From an uncultured Christensenellaceae bacterium (GTDB lineage Bacteria; Bacillota; Clostridia; Christensenellales; Pumilibacteraceae), in assembly GCA_910586925.1 (NCBI GenBank), contig CAJUKG010000003.1, positions 62,001-126,000 on the forward strand: a DNA stretch of 64,000 nt, read 5' to 3'. The notes beneath the pieces were generated by a model that was not told the origin of the DNA, did no database searches, and saw nothing but the letters and a program-made list of their open reading frames with translations. The position numbers and the translations under genes are program-made. Shown here piece after piece: positions 53,442 to 63,582 of this stretch; the stretch's first letter is position 1, and each line of letters opens with the position of its first letter.

Positions 53442-56400
53442 ATGACGAGAAAAACTCGAAAATCACTCGCAACAAAATTCATCGTTTTGGCTATCGCGGC
53501 ACTTACGGCGTTCGTGGTGGCTTTGCAGTTTATTGCCGCGCCCGTGACGTCGAAAAAGTATAACGGCGGCAATAATATTGCGTCCGATCCTATGAACGGC
53601 GTGAAAGTGCAATATTCGGATGCTCCGACGGGCATGGATCCCGACGTAGTAAGAAAAAACGACGGCGCGATATCCGCCGACGCGAAAAGCGAGTTTACGC
53701 CTAAGCCCGACGAGAAAGTATCGGTTATTATCGAGTTTAACGGCACGCCCATAATGGATGCCGCATTCGGTCGCGGCTTGTCGGTCGGCGAATACATCGC
53801 TACCGACGAAGGCAAAAACGATCTCAAAGTGCTGTCGGGCATCAAGAACAAAGCCCTCGACGGTATTTCAAAATACATTCTCGAAACTCGGCTCGATTAT
53901 TCGACCGTTATCAACGGTGTATCGGCTACTGTGCGTTATGCCGACGTAGCCAACATTTCGCGCAATAAATATGTAAAGAACGTAATTCTTTCAAACAGCT
54001 ATCTCGCGCCGAAAGCGGTTACCGAGAATAACGTCGACGTGTACGAATCGGGTATTTTCGATTCGTCGAATATAGGTTACGACGGCACGGGCACCGTGGT
54101 TGCCGTCCTCGATACGGGAACCGACTATACGCACGAAGTTTTCGACATGGAACTCGATCTGCGTACGCTTGCCATGAGTAAAGACGACGTCGCATCGGTC
54201 GCGCCGCTTCTGACCGCCACTTCGCTGTCGGCGGCAAAAGGCGAAACTATCGACGAGGACAATCTGTATCTCACGAGCAAACTGCCTTTCGCGTACGACT
54301 ATGCGGACGGCGATACGAACGTGTATCCGCTCGAAGCGCACGGCACTCACGTTGCGGGTATCATTGCGGGTAAGTCCGACGTCATAACCGGCGTTGCTCC
54401 GCGTGCGCAGATCGCGACGTTCAAGGTGTTCTCCGATTACAGCAGCGGTGCCGATACCGAATATATACTTGCCGCTCTCAACGACGCGGTAACGCTCAAC
54501 GTAGACGCTATCAATATGTCGCTCGGCACTTCATGCGGATTTTCCCGCGAAGCGGACGACGACGCGGTAAACGATATTTACGACAGAATAAACGATGCGG
54601 GCATATGCCTCGTCGTTGCCGCGAGCAATGACGCTTCGTCGGCGCAGGCGAGCACTTGGGGTAACACCAACCTCGCATCCAATCCCGATTCGGGTACCGT
54701 CGGATCGCCCGCGTCGTACGATGCGGCTCTTTCCGTCGCGTCGATGAGCGGTGTCAAAACCAAGTATTTCGTCGCGGGCGGCAAAGAGATCTACTTTGCC
54801 GAGTCGCGTATGGTCGGCAAGACCGACTCCAACGATTTTGTCGCAGAGCTTCTCGGCGATAGGAGCGAGGGCGAATTCGAGTATGTGGTCGTGCCCGGCG
54901 TCGGTTTGTCGGTCAACTATAATAACGTTGACGTCTCGGGCAAGATCGCCGTCGTTCGTCGCGGTACGAGCAATTTCGAAGAAAAAGTGCGCGTCGCTCA
55001 CGACCACGGTGCGGCGGGCGTGATCGTATACAATAACGTGTCCGGTACGATAAGTATGTCTGTCGGCACGACGTATCTTATCCCGAGCTGCTTTGTCACC
55101 ATGGACGTTTCCAAAGAAATGGTGGAAGCGGGTTCTGGCACTATCAAACTTTCCAAAGACTATCTCGCCGGTCCGTTCATGTCCGACTTCTCGAGCTGGG
55201 GCGTGTTGCCCGATTTGACGCTCGTTCCCGATATTACGGCGCACGGTGGCGAAATCTATTCGTCGTTCCCGGGCGGCGATATGTATGACCGTATCAGCGG
55301 CACTTCGATGGCTTGTCCCAACCTTGCGGGCGCGCTTATTCTCGTGCGTCAGTCGGTAAAGGAAACTCATCCCGAGTTCAATACCAATCAAGTTCGCGAC
55401 GAGTCTTACAGTCGCATGATGAGTACGGCTACCATCGTTCTCAACGAGGACGGCAATCCGTATTCGCCGCGCAAACAGGGCGCGGGGCTTGCGAATATTG
55501 CGGGATCTATAAATACGGGCGCGTATCTCACCGTAGACGGATCGAACAAACCCAAACTCTCGCTCGGCGACGATCCCGATCGCACAGGCGTTTACACTCT
55601 CGAATTCAATCTCGTTAATGTGACGGGCAATTCCGTAAGTTACAGACTCAATCCGTACGTCATGACGGAGAGCATGTCGTCCGACAATCGCACGGTTGCC
55701 GAAAAAGCGCACATGTTCGACGATACGTCGGTGAAGTACGGTATATCGACTACGCGCGGCAACGCCGAACTCGTCGGAAATATCGTGTCGGTCGGCGGTT
55801 ACGGCGAAGTCAAAATCACCGCAACCATTTCGTTGAGCGACGCCGATAAAGCGTATATCGACGGCACGTTCCGCAACGGCATGTACGTCGAAGGTTACAT
55901 GATGCTCGACGCCGTAGAGAAAGACGGCATCGACCTTAACATTCCGTATCTCGCGTTTTACGGAAGCTGGGCGGAAGCTCCCATGCTCGACGTTTCGGCG
56001 TACGAAGTGGGCGCGTCGCAAGCCGACGATTCGGTGATCGCCGAAGATAAACTCGTCGCCGACGTTTACGGCACGCTGCCTTACAGCGGCTTCGCTTCCG
56101 AAACGGCTACCGACGGCGTTGCGTATTACGGCATGGGCGATTTTGCCTATATAGTCGCGCCCGGTTACGAGCCGCCGCCCGCACAGGAAAAATTCGCGGC
56201 ACTCACCACAAATCCCGACGGCGACTATCTTTTGTACATGATAAGCGCGGGACTCCTTCGCGGCGCGAAGCGCGTGGATATGGAGATCCATAACAGCGTG
56301 ACGGGCGAAGTCATTTGGACGGGTACCGATTACAATGCGCGCAAGACGCACGCTTCGGGCGAACAGGTCGGCGGTTATGTGGAAGTCGAGCTTGATATTC

Positions 56401-59400
56401 GCGAGCTTGATCTGCCCAACAACTCGAAATACACGTTCTCTATGGAGTGCTTCCTCGATTGGAAGGACGGAAACGACGAGTATATAGCTGGCAATAACAA
56501 TAAATTCTCGTTCGAGTTCACGGTGGACAACGAAGCTCCGCAGATCGCGGATATGGCTGTGCGCAAAGAGGCGAGCGGCTCGTCGTACCGTTACTATCTC
56601 GATATTACCGCATATGACAATCATTATTTGCAAGGTTTTGCGGTGGGCACGTATAACGCCATCGAAACCAACCAGTACGGCTATCAGAATTTCGTCGGTT
56701 ACGAAAATCTGACGGGCGGTATGGTCCCCGTCGACGGCAATTTCAATTCCAATACCATTCTGTCGCTCAATATCACTTCGCAGTGGAGTCGTATACTCGA
56801 AAACGACGGCAAGCTCTATGTCACGCTTGTAGACTACGCGAAGAACAGCAAGGCGAGCTTTGTCAAGATCGAGCAGGAAGACGATCTCGAGATCAGCACG
56901 GTGCGCAATACGAGTTTCAACTATGACCTTCGTCCCAATGAGCAAATAGATCTCGGTTCGCGTATTCGCGTCGCCGCGAACACGCTCGAGGATCAAGAGC
57001 CTGTGTACGTCGAGGGGTATTGGACCAAAGATCTTATTTGGGAAAGTTCCGACCCCGATACGGTTGAAGTCGGTAAAGACGGTCTTGTAACCGGGCTTAA
57101 AGCGGGCACGGCTTCTATTACCGTGCGCACGCCGAATACGACGGTATTCGACGAGGCGGATACCAAGCATTGCATAAAGTTTACGGTAACCGTCGCGGGC
57201 GATCCGAAGGAATTGATGCTAACGGGCTTCGAGCTGTCGGCGGACGCGCTCACTCTCGAACGCGGCGAAGAAGCCACGGTTTCGATAAAAGCGATGAAGC
57301 CGTACAATTACCCGACAATGCCCGAAGTGGAATGGGTGAGCACAAGCCCGAACGTCAAGATCGTCGGCACGAGCGAAGACGGCAAGTCCGTAACGATTCG
57401 CGCAATGGAAAGCGGCACTGCGTCCATTCGCGTCACCGTGAAGAATAGCCGTGTTTCGGGATACTGCAATGTGTATGTAAAGCAGGAATTCCAAATCTCC
57501 GACAATATATATTTGCGTTCGTACACAGGTAGAGGCGATGAGCACGGCGTTGTGGAAATTCCCGACGATCTCGGTATCGTGTACATTTATCCGCAGGCAT
57601 TCCTCGGCAACAAATTTATTAAGAAAGTAATTATTCCCGAAGGCGTAATGACTATCATGCACCGCGCGTTCGTTAATTGCACTGCGCTCGAAGAAGTCGT
57701 GCTGCCGGACACTCTCGAAACGATAGACGAATTGGCGTTCGCAAACGACAGCAATCTCACGAAGATAAATCTCGGGAAAGTCAAGACTATAGGAAACAGC
57801 GCGTTCTGGGGTTGCGGCATGGAAGAAATCGACCTTTCGAGCTGTACGTATATCCACGACGCCGCGTTCATATTCAATCAAAACCTCAAAAAACTCGATC
57901 TTTCGCGTGTCGGCATGATCGGCGGCGGTGCGTTTGCAGTCTGCAACGGACTTACCGAACTTGATATTCCCGCAAACGTTTCGATGGGTAAACCTTATGA
58001 CTTTGAAACCGACGAAGGCGTTATAACGCTCGGCGCGTTTGACAGCTGCGAGAATTTGAAGAAAGTAACGTTGCGAACGAAGAACGTCGGCGAATGGGCT
58101 TTCGCACGGTGCAAGTCGCTCGAAGAAGTCGTGTTCGTTAACGACGTAAACGAAATCGGCGATTGCGCATTTGTTATATGCCCGAAGCTCGCGAAAATTA
58201 CTTACGGCGGGTCTGTTTACAAGATCGGCAACGAGGCATTTGCATACTATTCGGAGTCGGGTTCTTCCACGCAGACGGCTTTGAAAGAAATTGTTTTGCC
58301 CGACGGCTTGACAGTGCTCGGCATGAACGCTTTCGCGGGTCATACGCAACTGACGAAAGTGAAAATTTCGTCGGGCGCGCTTCTTACCGATTTGTCGATG
58401 GCTGCGTTCAACGGTCTCCCGATTTCGGAGTTCGTCGTAGAGAACGGCAACAGGTATCTCTCATCCGAGAGCGGCGTGCTTTACGACAAGAACAAGACGC
58501 GACTTGTGCTGTATCCGTGGTACAAGAGCAATTCGTTGTTCACCGTGCCTTCGACGGTTAAGACAATAGGCAAATCGGCATTCTCGATTGCGAAAGTTAC
58601 TAATGTTAATCTTTCCAACGTCGAGTATATCGAGTCGTTGGCTTTCGCCGAATCCTCGGTAGCGAGTTTGAGCGGATACAACAATGTCAAGTATATCGGC
58701 GACGGCGCGTTCTACGGCACAAACCTGCAAACTCTGCCGCTTTCGGATAATACCGTTTATATCGGCGACGAGGCTTTTGAAAACTCGAAAATTAGCGGAA
58801 CGCTCAATGTTCCCGCAAACGTCGAATATATAGGCGGTCTTGCTTTTGCGAATACCGGGCTTACCGGAATTAACTTTGCTACGGGTAAGAAACTCAAGTC
58901 GGTCGGCGCAGGTGTTTTTGCGGCATGTCAAAGTCTTACTACCGTTAATTTCGGCAGCACGCTCGAGCGTTTGAGCGAATACATGTTTGGATCTCTTTCC
59001 GGCAAAAATCAGAGCGGTGCGACCGTTATAGTCGGTTGTTCTAATCTGAAGAACGTTGAAATACCGTCCACAGTCAAAGCGATCGGTATGGGTGCGTTCG
59101 CAGGCTCGGGACTTACGAGAGTAACGTTGCCTGCGTCGCTCAACGAAATCGCGCCGAATGCGTTCTTGGGCACGAAGCTCACTTCGGTAAACCTGCCGAA
59201 CACGGTTTCCGTAATAGGCGATTACGCGTTTGCCGAAACGCCGCTCGCGACGATCAATCTCGACAACGTTACGAGTATCGGCGAATATGCGTTCGCCGCG
59301 ACAAACCTCAAAACCGTTGCCGCGAATAAAGTCACCGCCGTCGGTGCGCACGCGTTCGACAGCTCGGCGGTTACGTCGGTAACTATGCCCGCAGTTACGA

Positions 59401-60620
59401 TTGTCGGCGACTATGCGTTTAACGATTGCGCCGCGCTTGCAACCGTCGATATTTCGGCGGCGACGAAAATCGGCGAGGGCGCGTTCAGCGGTTGCTCGAA
59501 TATAACTTCGCTCAATCTCTCGAACGTCAAAGAGCTGGGCGGCAAAGCGTTTGTGAACGCGACGAAGCTCGGTACGGTCGTGTTCGAAAAACTTGAAAAG
59601 ATAACGGGCGAAAAGGTGTTCTACGGCACTGCCGTGACGACGCTCAATCTGCCCGACACGTTGAATTCGGTTGCCGACGGCGCGTTCCTCGGCGCGGAGA
59701 AACTCGGTGCGATCAACGTCAATAGCAGCAACGACGACTTCGTATCCGATAACGGCGTGCTCTACAAGGTGAACGACGACAACTATTATATTCTCGTCGG
59801 GTATCCCGCAGGCAAGACCGCCACTACGTACAACGTGCTCGACAGAACGATCAAGCTCGGCGCGTATTCGTTTAACAATAATAAGCATCTCGAAACGCTC
59901 ACTCTGCCCGTGTACTTGCAGGTAATAGGCATTTCCGCGATGAGCGGCATGAATAATCTCGAGGTACTCAATCTCTATGCGACGTCCGCGCCGATACTCG
60001 AGAGTTCGGGTTACTATCAGGATTATGACGACGTCAATAAAGAGAACGAGTATATCAACGTGTACGACAATTTCAGTTTTGCGAACACCGACGAGGGCAA
60101 AGCGAATTCTGATCTCGTGATCAATATTCCTCAAAACAACACAGGTTACGACAATCGCATTTGGAAAGAGTACGTCGGAACGAAACTTCATGTTTCCGAT
60201 AAAGTGCACGCTACGCTCGCCACGCTCAATATAATCGAGCGCATCAATAAGCTCCCCGCAGATCCCACCGCGGCGGACGCGAACGAAATCAATACGCTTG
60301 CACGACTTTATAACATACTCGACGCGGCGCAGCGTTTGATCGTATCGGGCGGAACGTATGGCTCGAGCACTATCACGAATATCGACGTTGCGTACTACAC
60401 GAGCTTGTTCAAGGGCGAGAACTTCTACGCGAAACTCACCGCGGCACAGGGCAAACTTCCCAAAACCGCTTTGAGCGTTACCGTTTCCGAATCGGGCAAT
60501 TACTGTATCGCCGCGAATAACGGCGGCGTGCTTATCGCCGCGATAGTCGCGCTTTGCGCATGCGTCATCGCGCTCGGGATCGTTGTTGCGGTCGTCGCAA
60601 TAAAAAGGAGGGGACGCTAA
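53442..60620 (+). CDS. Giant subtilisin-like (S8) protease with PA, Ig-like and LRR modules and C-terminal membrane anchor
   Basis: I place the start at 53442 (2,392 residues), 8 nt after CGGAG; the longer frame would begin at a TTG. A signal peptide or anchor is at about 12-33, then an inhibitor-like propeptide. The protease has Asp224 (VLDTGTDY), His300 (HGTHVAG) and Ser622 (SGTSMACP), so the triad is intact. A PA domain (GKIAVVRRGTSNFEEKV) is inserted between His and Ser. Big_2-type Ig domains lie at about 1170-1340, then LRR_5 repeats to about 2190, and the protein ends with a membrane helix (about 2364-2387) and a basic tail KRRGR. It should cleave external proteins at the cell surface. 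Confidence 0.93.
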   Translation: MTRKTRKSLATKFIVLAIAALTAFVVALQFIAAPVTSKKYNGGNNIASDPMNGVKVQYSDAPTGMDPDVVRKNDGAISADAKSEFTPKPDEKVSVIIEFNGTPIMDAAFGRGLSVGEYIATDEGKNDLKVLSGIKNKALDGISKYILETRLDYSTVINGVSATVRYADVANISRNKYVKNVILSNSYLAPKAVTENNVDVYESGIFDSSNIGYDGTGTVVAVLDTGTDYTHEVFDMELDLRTLAMSKDDVASVAPLLTATSLSAAKGETIDEDNLYLTSKLPFAYDYADGDTNVYPLEAHGTHVAGIIAGKSDVITGVAPRAQIATFKVFSDYSSGADTEYILAALNDAVTLNVDAINMSLGTSCGFSREADDDAVNDIYDRINDAGICLVVAASNDASSAQASTWGNTNLASNPDSGTVGSPASYDAALSVASMSGVKTKYFVAGGKEIYFAESRMVGKTDSNDFVAELLGDRSEGEFEYVVVPGVGLSVNYNNVDVSGKIAVVRRGTSNFEEKVRVAHDHGAAGVIVYNNVSGTISMSVGTTYLIPSCFVTMDVSKEMVEAGSGTIKLSKDYLAGPFMSDFSSWGVLPDLTLVPDITAHGGEIYSSFPGGDMYDRISGTSMACPNLAGALILVRQSVKETHPEFNTNQVRDESYSRMMSTATIVLNEDGNPYSPRKQGAGLANIAGSINTGAYLTVDGSNKPKLSLGDDPDRTGVYTLEFNLVNVTGNSVSYRLNPYVMTESMSSDNRTVAEKAHMFDDTSVKYGISTTRGNAELVGNIVSVGGYGEVKITATISLSDADKAYIDGTFRNGMYVEGYMMLDAVEKDGIDLNIPYLAFYGSWAEAPMLDVSAYEVGASQADDSVIAEDKLVADVYGTLPYSGFASETATDGVAYYGMGDFAYIVAPGYEPPPAQEKFAALTTNPDGDYLLYMISAGLLRGAKRVDMEIHNSVTGEVIWTGTDYNARKTHASGEQVGGYVEVELDIRELDLPNNSKYTFSMECFLDWKDGNDEYIAGNNNKFSFEFTVDNEAPQIADMAVRKEASGSSYRYYLDITAYDNHYLQGFAVGTYNAIETNQYGYQNFVGYENLTGGMVPVDGNFNSNTILSLNITSQWSRILENDGKLYVTLVDYAKNSKASFVKIEQEDDLEISTVRNTSFNYDLRPNEQIDLGSRIRVAANTLEDQEPVYVEGYWTKDLIWESSDPDTVEVGKDGLVTGLKAGTASITVRTPNTTVFDEADTKHCIKFTVTVAGDPKELMLTGFELSADALTLERGEEATVSIKAMKPYNYPTMPEVEWVSTSPNVKIVGTSEDGKSVTIRAMESGTASIRVTVKNSRVSGYCNVYVKQEFQISDNIYLRSYTGRGDEHGVVEIPDDLGIVYIYPQAFLGNKFIKKVIIPEGVMTIMHRAFVNCTALEEVVLPDTLETIDELAFANDSNLTKINLGKVKTIGNSAFWGCGMEEIDLSSCTYIHDAAFIFNQNLKKLDLSRVGMIGGGAFAVCNGLTELDIPANVSMGKPYDFETDEGVITLGAFDSCENLKKVTLRTKNVGEWAFARCKSLEEVVFVNDVNEIGDCAFVICPKLAKITYGGSVYKIGNEAFAYYSESGSSTQTALKEIVLPDGLTVLGMNAFAGHTQLTKVKISSGALLTDLSMAAFNGLPISEFVVENGNRYLSSESGVLYDKNKTRLVLYPWYKSNSLFTVPSTVKTIGKSAFSIAKVTNVNLSNVEYIESLAFAESSVASLSGYNNVKYIGDGAFYGTNLQTLPLSDNTVYIGDEAFENSKISGTLNVPANVEYIGGLAFANTGLTGINFATGKKLKSVGAGVFAACQSLTTVNFGSTLERLSEYMFGSLSGKNQSGATVIVGCSNLKNVEIPSTVKAIGMGAFAGSGLTRVTLPASLNEIAPNAFLGTKLTSVNLPNTVSVIGDYAFAETPLATINLDNVTSIGEYAFAATNLKTVAANKVTAVGAHAFDSSAVTSVTMPAVTIVGDYAFNDCAALATVDISAATKIGEGAFSGCSNITSLNLSNVKELGGKAFVNATKLGTVVFEKLEKITGEKVFYGTAVTTLNLPDTLNSVADGAFLGAEKLGAINVNSSNDDFVSDNGVLYKVNDDNYYILVGYPAGKTATTYNVLDRTIKLGAYSFNNNKHLETLTLPVYLQVIGISAMSGMNNLEVLNLYATSAPILESSGYYQDYDDVNKENEYINVYDNFSFANTDEGKANSDLVINIPQNNTGYDNRIWKEYVGTKLHVSDKVHATLATLNIIERINKLPADPTAADANEINTLARLYNILDAAQRLIVSGGTYGSSTITNIDVAYYTSLFKGENFYAKLTAAQGKLPKTALSVTVSESGNYCIAANNGGVLIAAIVALCACVIALGIVVAVVAIKRRGR

Positions 60621-62062
60621 TGAAAAATACCGTTAAAAGAGTTAAGATAGCCGTTTCGGCGATTCTCGCTGCGGCGATGCTTGCGACCCTCGTTGCTTGT
60701 CACAAGCAAGAGCCTGCGCGTTACAGCGTTTACTTCGAAACCAACGGCGGCACGGCGATAAATTCGTATTCGCTCACAGAGGGCGAAGCGATCTCGCGGC
60801 CTGCCGATCCCTCGCGCAACTTTTACGTATTCGATAATTGGTATGCGGACGAAGCTCGTACTCAAGTTTTCGCTTTCGGTTCGGGAATGCCCGAGCACGA
60901 CGTTACCGTATATGCGAATTGGACGCCCGACTCCGTAATTACCATCACTTACGATGCCAACGGCGGTGCGTTCGATGGCGGCGCGACGCAGGCTACGGGG
61001 CTTTGCAAGCTCGGTGATGCGTTTACCGCGATCGACGAACTTCCGACGCGCGCGGGTTATGTTTTCTCGGGTTGGTACACTGCCGTGCAGGGCGGTGTCG
61101 AATATGACGGCAACAGCTATCCGATAGAAAACACGACGCTGTATGCGCGGTGGGGCAAAAGTTCCGCTTATGCGTACGTTACCTATTACGGTAACGGAAA
61201 TAAGCTCGGCGAAGTGCCCGTAAAGAAAGGCGAAACGGTTAAGCCTTATTCGTTCGGATCGGGCATAGTGTCCGCAGATTACTACACCGACGCAGCACTT
61301 ACGCAGAAGTATACTTTCGCCGCCGCGTCGTCCGATATTACGCTGTACACCGTGTTCTACACCGACGGTCTTAAAATAGAAGACGGCGTTGTAACGGGGT
61401 ACGACGGAAAGTCGAGTACGGTGTACGTTCCGTCGTCGCATAACGGCAAACCCGTCACGTCTATAGGCACGAGAGCTTTTTACAGATCGAGCGAGTACGC
61501 AGATAATCTCGGACGGATCACGCGCGTAGTGCTTCCCGACACCGTCGTATCGCTCGCCGAAGGCGCGTTCTACGATTGCAGGTACCTCGCGTCGGTCAAT
61601 CTCACCGATAACATTCGCACGATCGGCGCGAATGCATTCTGGCACAACGAGCGGCTCGCGGAGCTCGGAAATATATCCGGCGTTACGTCGATAGGCGACG
61701 GTGCGTTTACGGGGTGCAAACTGCTCCGTTCGGTAAATCTTTCCGCGAACCTCAATTCCATCGGCGCGAATGCTTTTGCGGATTGCGTCGAGTTGCGCGA
61801 GATAACCATTCCGAGCGGCGTGAGAAATATCGGCGCGTATACGTTCTACGGTTGCAAAAATCTTACGACGGTCGTTCTTCAGTCCGACAGGCTTGTCATT
61901 CTCGAGGGTGCTCGCGAAGGCGACGTTAGAGTCAGCCCGTTTAACGGTTGCGCGGCGACGCTCGAGATCCGCGTTCCTGCGGCTCTCGTCGGTTCGTATA
62001 AGACAAGCTACGAACAAATGGATAACGGTACGCTTGCAAATAAGTTCACTTCGATAAGGTAA
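60620..62062 (+). CDS. Lipoprotein with InlB-type B-repeats and LRR_5
   Basis: The ATG overlaps the protease stop (TAATG), with a strong AAAGGAGG site, giving 480 residues. The lipobox is LVAC (Cys27). Residues of about 35-235 hold three or four InlB-type B-repeats (VFDNWYAD, VFSGWYTA, YARW). Residues of about 250-450 are LRR_5 repeats (SIGTRAFYRSSE, FYDCRYLASVNL), and the rest is a short cap. It is translationally coupled to the protease and probably works on the same surface. Confidence 0.9.
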   Translation: MKNTVKRVKIAVSAILAAAMLATLVACHKQEPARYSVYFETNGGTAINSYSLTEGEAISRPADPSRNFYVFDNWYADEARTQVFAFGSGMPEHDVTVYANWTPDSVITITYDANGGAFDGGATQATGLCKLGDAFTAIDELPTRAGYVFSGWYTAVQGGVEYDGNSYPIENTTLYARWGKSSAYAYVTYYGNGNKLGEVPVKKGETVKPYSFGSGIVSADYYTDAALTQKYTFAAASSDITLYTVFYTDGLKIEDGVVTGYDGKSSTVYVPSSHNGKPVTSIGTRAFYRSSEYADNLGRITRVVLPDTVVSLAEGAFYDCRYLASVNLTDNIRTIGANAFWHNERLAELGNISGVTSIGDGAFTGCKLLRSVNLSANLNSIGANAFADCVELREITIPSGVRNIGAYTFYGCKNLTTVVLQSDRLVILEGAREGDVRVSPFNGCAATLEIRVPAALVGSYKTSYEQMDNGTLANKFTSIR

Positions 62063-62066
62063 TCAA

Positions 62067-63542
62067 ATGACTAAAAATCTTTCGACAATACGCAGAAAAG
62101 CAGTTCTGTCAATAATCGCAGTCGTTTTCGCGGCACTTTGCCTGTGCGGGCTTGTCGCGTGTACTCACGAGGGCACTACCGAGGAGGACTTGCGCGAGCG
62201 CGGCTACAGCATCAAGGTGACTTACGACTATCAGGGCGGGGCGGTCAACGAACAGCCCAAAACGGAAATTCTCATCAAGCCCGGCTCGAAAGTCCCCGAT
62301 CCGTCCGACTCGAAGATCCAAATGGATAATCCCGTGCGGGCGAATTATTCGTTCAAGTATTTCGCGGAAGCGGCGAAAGACGAAAACGGCGAGTACAAGA
62401 AGGACGATAACGGGAATTACATTGCCGGCGAGCGGTGGGATTTCAAAACGGTGCCCACGCACGATACCGTGCTTCTCGCGCAGTGGTGGGAAAACTACAG
62501 GATAATTCTCCATTACGGCGAGAACGACGAACTCACGCAAACTTCGCAGTCTATTTACCGCAATGCCGACGGTTCGCCGCAACGCATACCGGGCAGTGCG
62601 TATATCGCGTCGGGATACACATTCCTCGATTATTACACGAATGACGCGAAAACCGAACTTATAGAAGTCCCGCTCGTTTCGCCGAAAAGCGAACTGTTTG
62701 AAAATTCCCAAGACGGTCTTACGCTTCACTTATACAGCGATACGTTGAAAGGCGAATACGTCGTATTGCGCGAAGTGCGCGATATATCCAAGATTTCCGC
62801 AGGTTCGAACGTCTATGTATATAAAGACATCGACGCAAACGGCAGTAAAACAGTAAGTTTCCCGATCGGATTTTCGGGCGAGATAATAGGCAACGGTCAC
62901 ACGATAAGCAATTTCGTCGTCGATATTACCGAACCTATGAACAGTACGGCGACGGCGTTCGGTCTGTTCAGAAGCATAAGCTCCACCGCGAAAATCAAAA
63001 ACCTCACGTTCGATAACGTCAGCTACTCGGTTTCGTGCTCGAATATCCGCAACAAAGAAATGGTCGTTGGATTGTTCGCGAGCACTGTGGAAAAGGGTGC
63101 GGAGATAACCGACGTGCACGTCACGAACAGCACTCTCCGATATCAAATTCCTTCGGGATTTACCGATCTCGATCATGTGTACGTAAGCGAATTCATTGCG
63201 AGAAATTCGGCGGAGGATACGACGACGAATTCGGGTGCGAGCAATATTACCGTATACCGCGCAGGGCTTGCATACACGGCGGATAACGAGTATATAGCTT
63301 ACGTCAATTATACGGACGAGGGCGGCAATTTGGTTATAGACGGCGTTTACGCGCTCGCGCAGGCGGAACGCGACGCCGAGAATAACATTGTTTCGTATCG
63401 GTCGCGTACGATGCCTACGACAAAGATAGTCGAGCAAGACGGCAAGTACGTGATAGAAATATCCAAAACGGTTTATACGATAGCGGTATCGGCGAACGGC
63501 GATGATTTGTCGGCAGTCGTCGAAGTAACGCAAAAGCAGTAA
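62067..63542 (+). CDS. Lipoprotein with B-repeats and GLUG-like segment
   Basis: This 491-residue lipoprotein (lipobox LVAC, Cys32) starts 4 nt after the previous stop. Residues of about 45-225 are B-repeat-like (VTYDYQGGAV, GYTFLDYY). Residues of about 265-350 have the GLUG-like pattern FSGEIIGNGHTI and IKNLTFDNVS, similar to the anchored protein at 37383. The C-terminus is unrecognised. It belongs to the protease operon. Confidence 0.85.
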   Translation: MTKNLSTIRRKAVLSIIAVVFAALCLCGLVACTHEGTTEEDLRERGYSIKVTYDYQGGAVNEQPKTEILIKPGSKVPDPSDSKIQMDNPVRANYSFKYFAEAAKDENGEYKKDDNGNYIAGERWDFKTVPTHDTVLLAQWWENYRIILHYGENDELTQTSQSIYRNADGSPQRIPGSAYIASGYTFLDYYTNDAKTELIEVPLVSPKSELFENSQDGLTLHLYSDTLKGEYVVLREVRDISKISAGSNVYVYKDIDANGSKTVSFPIGFSGEIIGNGHTISNFVVDITEPMNSTATAFGLFRSISSTAKIKNLTFDNVSYSVSCSNIRNKEMVVGLFASTVEKGAEITDVHVTNSTLRYQIPSGFTDLDHVYVSEFIARNSAEDTTTNSGASNITVYRAGLAYTADNEYIAYVNYTDEGGNLVIDGVYALAQAERDAENNIVSYRSRTMPTTKIVEQDGKYVIEISKTVYTIAVSANGDDLSAVVEVTQKQ

Positions 63543-63582
63543 AATTTTCAACAACGTTTATAATACTAACGGAGGTATATTA

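Noticed and set aside
54531..57170. 879-residue antisense frame opposite the protease gene
   Set aside because: Mirror of the coding bias of the protease; no independent evidence.
63560..63565. TATAAT before the ABC substrate-binding gene
   Set aside because: No acceptable -35 at 16-18 bp; more likely cotranscribed with the protease operon.
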